Shown here piece by piece: positions 61,755 to 63,246 of a DNA stretch of 63,246 nucleotides (its first letter is position 1; each line of letters opens with the position of its first letter). The DNA is from SIG480 sp045586595 (GTDB lineage: Bacteria; Bacillota; Clostridia; Oscillospirales; JAAYXM01), in assembly GCA_045586595.1 (NCBI GenBank), contig JAZNAQ010000053.1, forward strand, positions 1-63,246. Reading direction: 5' to 3'. Under the pieces are notes generated by a model that made no database searches, was not told the DNA's origin, and worked only from the letters and a program-made list of their open reading frames with translations. A program made the translations under genes and the position numbers.

Positions 61755-61920
61755 GCCTTCCCCTTGAGGGGAAGGTGGCTTTGCTGTTAAGCAAAGCCGG
61801 ATGAGGTGGAAATGTAGGTAATGGCGCTTTCCGGCATTCCAATAATGGCACATCGTAAACGCTGCGCCATACACCTCATCAGTCTCGCTGCGCTCGACAG
61901 CTTCCCCTTGAGGGGAAGCC
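61755..61920. repeat. Family-2 palindrome-bounded repeat, copy C
   Basis: The 166-bp copy is bounded by CCTTCCCCTTGAGGGGAAGG-like palindromes. It holds GCTTTGC/GCAAAGC, GATGAGGTG facing CACCTCATC, and a longer middle than copy B. It sits between dnaK and dnaJ. Confidence 0.9.
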
Positions 61921-61957
61921 TTATATGATACCCCCACAGTAACAGGGAGATGATTCT

Positions 61958-63091
61958 ATGGCAGATAAACGCGATTATTATGAGGTTTTAGGTGTTTCCA
62001 AGACAGCTACGGATGCAGAGCTCAAGTCCGCATACCGCAAGCTCGCCAAAAAACACCACCCCGATTTTAATAAAGATAATAAAGAAGCTGAAGAAAAGTT
62101 TAAAGAAGTAAACGAAGCGTATGAGGTTCTCTCTGACGCGACAAAACGCCAGAGGTATGACCAATTTGGCCACGCAGGTGTTGACCCGAACTTTGGCGCG
62201 GGTGGCTACGGTGGCGGCTTCGGCGGCTTTGAGGACTTTGACCTCGGCGATATATTCGGCTCATTCTTCGGAGGAGGCTTTGGCGGCGGTGCAACACGCC
62301 GCAACGCACCGATGCGCGGCGAGTCAATAAGGCTTTCTCTTGTTCTTTCGTTTGAGGAGGCGGCATTCGGTTGCACAAAAGAGGTTTCCGTCTCAAAAAC
62401 CGAGCGATGCTCATCGTGTGGAGGCTCGGGTGCTGAGACGGGCACAAGCGCAGAAACGTGCTCGACCTGTCACGGTGCGGGTACGGTCAAGACAACGCGC
62501 AGGACTCCCCTCGGTATGGTTTCGAGCTCAAGTGTATGCCCCAACTGCCGCGGTACCGGCAAGATAATAAAGACTCCATGCAGCAAGTGCCATGGCACAG
62601 GCAACGAGAGAGTCACGCGCAAGCTCTCGGTAAACATCCCTGCAGGCATTGACGACGGTCAGACCGTTTCGCTTCGAGGTGAGGGAAATGCGGGAATAAA
62701 CGGCGGCCCGAGCGGAGATGTTCTCATTACGGTTTCAATCCGCCCGCATCATATTCTTACCCGTGACGGCACATCGATAATGTGTGATGTCCCGATTACA
62801 TTTACGCAGGCGGTACTAGGCGCCGAGATAGAGGTGCCGACGCTTGATGGCAAGGTTAAGTATACCGTGCCTGAGGGCACCCAGACCGGAACAGTGTTCA
62901 GGCTTCGTGGCAAGGGTGTCCCGGCGTTAAACAGCTCACGTCGCGGCGACCAGTTTGTGCGTGTAAACATAGAGGTTCCAAGAAATCTTACAAAGAAGCA
63001 GAGAGACCTCCTCTCCGAATTCTCCAAATCAGTGGGAGAAGATGCATATACCGAAAGAAAAAGTTTCTTTGAAAAACTAAAGAGAAAATAG
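61958..63091 (+). CDS. dnaJ: Chaperone DnaJ (Hsp40)
   Basis: The 377-aa type I DnaJ has a J domain (1-70) with HPD in KKHHPDFNK, a Gly/Phe-rich linker (about 72-110) and four zinc motifs: CSSCGGSG, CSTCHGAG, CPNCRGTG and CSKCHGTG (about 147-215). The C-terminal substrate domains follow. It stimulates DnaK. The ribosome site is AGGGAGAT. It is the last gene of the operon in view. Confidence 0.97.
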   Translation: MADKRDYYEVLGVSKTATDAELKSAYRKLAKKHHPDFNKDNKEAEEKFKEVNEAYEVLSDATKRQRYDQFGHAGVDPNFGAGGYGGGFGGFEDFDLGDIFGSFFGGGFGGGATRRNAPMRGESIRLSLVLSFEEAAFGCTKEVSVSKTERCSSCGGSGAETGTSAETCSTCHGAGTVKTTRRTPLGMVSSSSVCPNCRGTGKIIKTPCSKCHGTGNERVTRKLSVNIPAGIDDGQTVSLRGEGNAGINGGPSGDVLITVSIRPHHILTRDGTSIMCDVPITFTQAVLGAEIEVPTLDGKVKYTVPEGTQTGTVFRLRGKGVPALNSSRRGDQFVRVNIEVPRNLTKKQRDLLSEFSKSVGEDAYTERKSFFEKLKRK

Positions 63092-63168
63092 CAAAAGGGC
63101 TCTCGTACGGCGGGGCAACTTAGGGCTGAATTGGTTTTGAACTGACCTTTTCCGCTAAAAGTGCATCA

Positions 63169-63204
63169 AAAAATCAGGTAATACGCCAGTATTACCTGAT
63201 TTTT
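63169..63204. terminator. Terminator after dnaJ, probably bidirectional
   Basis: AAAAATCAGGTAATAC (63169-63184) pairs with GTATTACCTGATTTTT (63189-63204) around GCCA. Beyond it, 63205-63246 may hold the 3' end of a leftward gene, but the fragment is too short to confirm. The stretch 63092-63168 holds nothing recognisable. Confidence 0.9.
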
Positions 63205-63246
63205 ATTCTTTCTTTTAACAGAAAATTTCTATTTCAAAACTGCAAG

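Noticed and set aside
1..63246. rRNA or tRNA genes
   Set aside because: No cloverleaf or conserved rRNA segments were recognised in any intergenic region.

Overview
The window reads as a chromosomal segment of a spore-forming Firmicute of class Clostridia, most likely a gut-type member of the Oscillospirales or a related order. The evidence is the Firmicute-type origin block (rpmH-rnpA-yidD-yidC-jag facing away from dnaA-dnaN-recF-remB-gyrB-gyrA), a CIRCE-controlled hrcA-grpE-dnaK-dnaJ operon, a SleB-type spore cortex lytic enzyme, YtrA-type GntR regulation, and consensus TTGACA/TATAAT promoters with strong Shine-Dalgarno sites throughout. The genus cannot be fixed from sequence alone. No rRNA, tRNA, CRISPR array or transposase gene was seen.

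Layout. 1-2.4 kb: an AT-rich edge with the tail of an unknown gene, a Schlafen/AlbA_2 regulator with its own palindromic operator, and a GNAT acetyltransferase; this looks accessory. 2.4-11.3 kb: a tiny Cys-rich protein behind a structured leader RNA, a MATE exporter, a LysM-G5-M23 cell-wall hydrolase divergent from a HAD phosphatase (their shared promoter region carries WalR-like boxes), a polar amino acid ABC transporter and a DUF1846 protein. 11.3-22.8 kb: the replication origin block, with oriC best placed between dnaA and dnaN. 23.0-25.4 kb: rnhA (with a duplicated 5' end) and a nifS-nifU iron-sulfur pair. 25.4-34.4 kb: a leftward pyrimidine operon pyrC-carB-pyrK-pyrD-pyrF-pyrE-pyrB behind an attenuator-like leader; carA is absent and PyrB carries a PyrI-like zinc tail. 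34.5-40.0 kb: a leftward operon of a catalytically degenerate P-type ATPase, a CYTH protein, mnmG and rsmG. 40.2-48.0 kb: sleB, a lipoprotein, a ComM-like ATPase and a Gld-type ABC export operon. 48.3-51.3 kb: hisS-aspS. 51.5-57.8 kb: an 81-aa orphan, a GntR-ABC transporter operon, an SLH-anchored putative amidase, and a pyridoxal kinase with an ECF S component. 58.0-63.1 kb: the heat-shock operon.

Two families of short intergenic repeats are scattered through the window. Five copies of a roughly 115-bp element are built from four consecutive hairpins, and three copies of a 110-165-bp element are bounded by CTTCCCCTTGAGGGGAAG palindromes. Several copies sit between genes of the same operon. 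The items most worth a second look are the structured leader RNA with a mutually exclusive terminator and antiterminator at 2.8-3.0 kb, the pseudo-P-type ATPase translationally coupled to a CYTH protein, the PyrB-zinc domain fusion, the pyr leader attenuator, and the WalR-like box cluster at the cell-wall hydrolase promoter.
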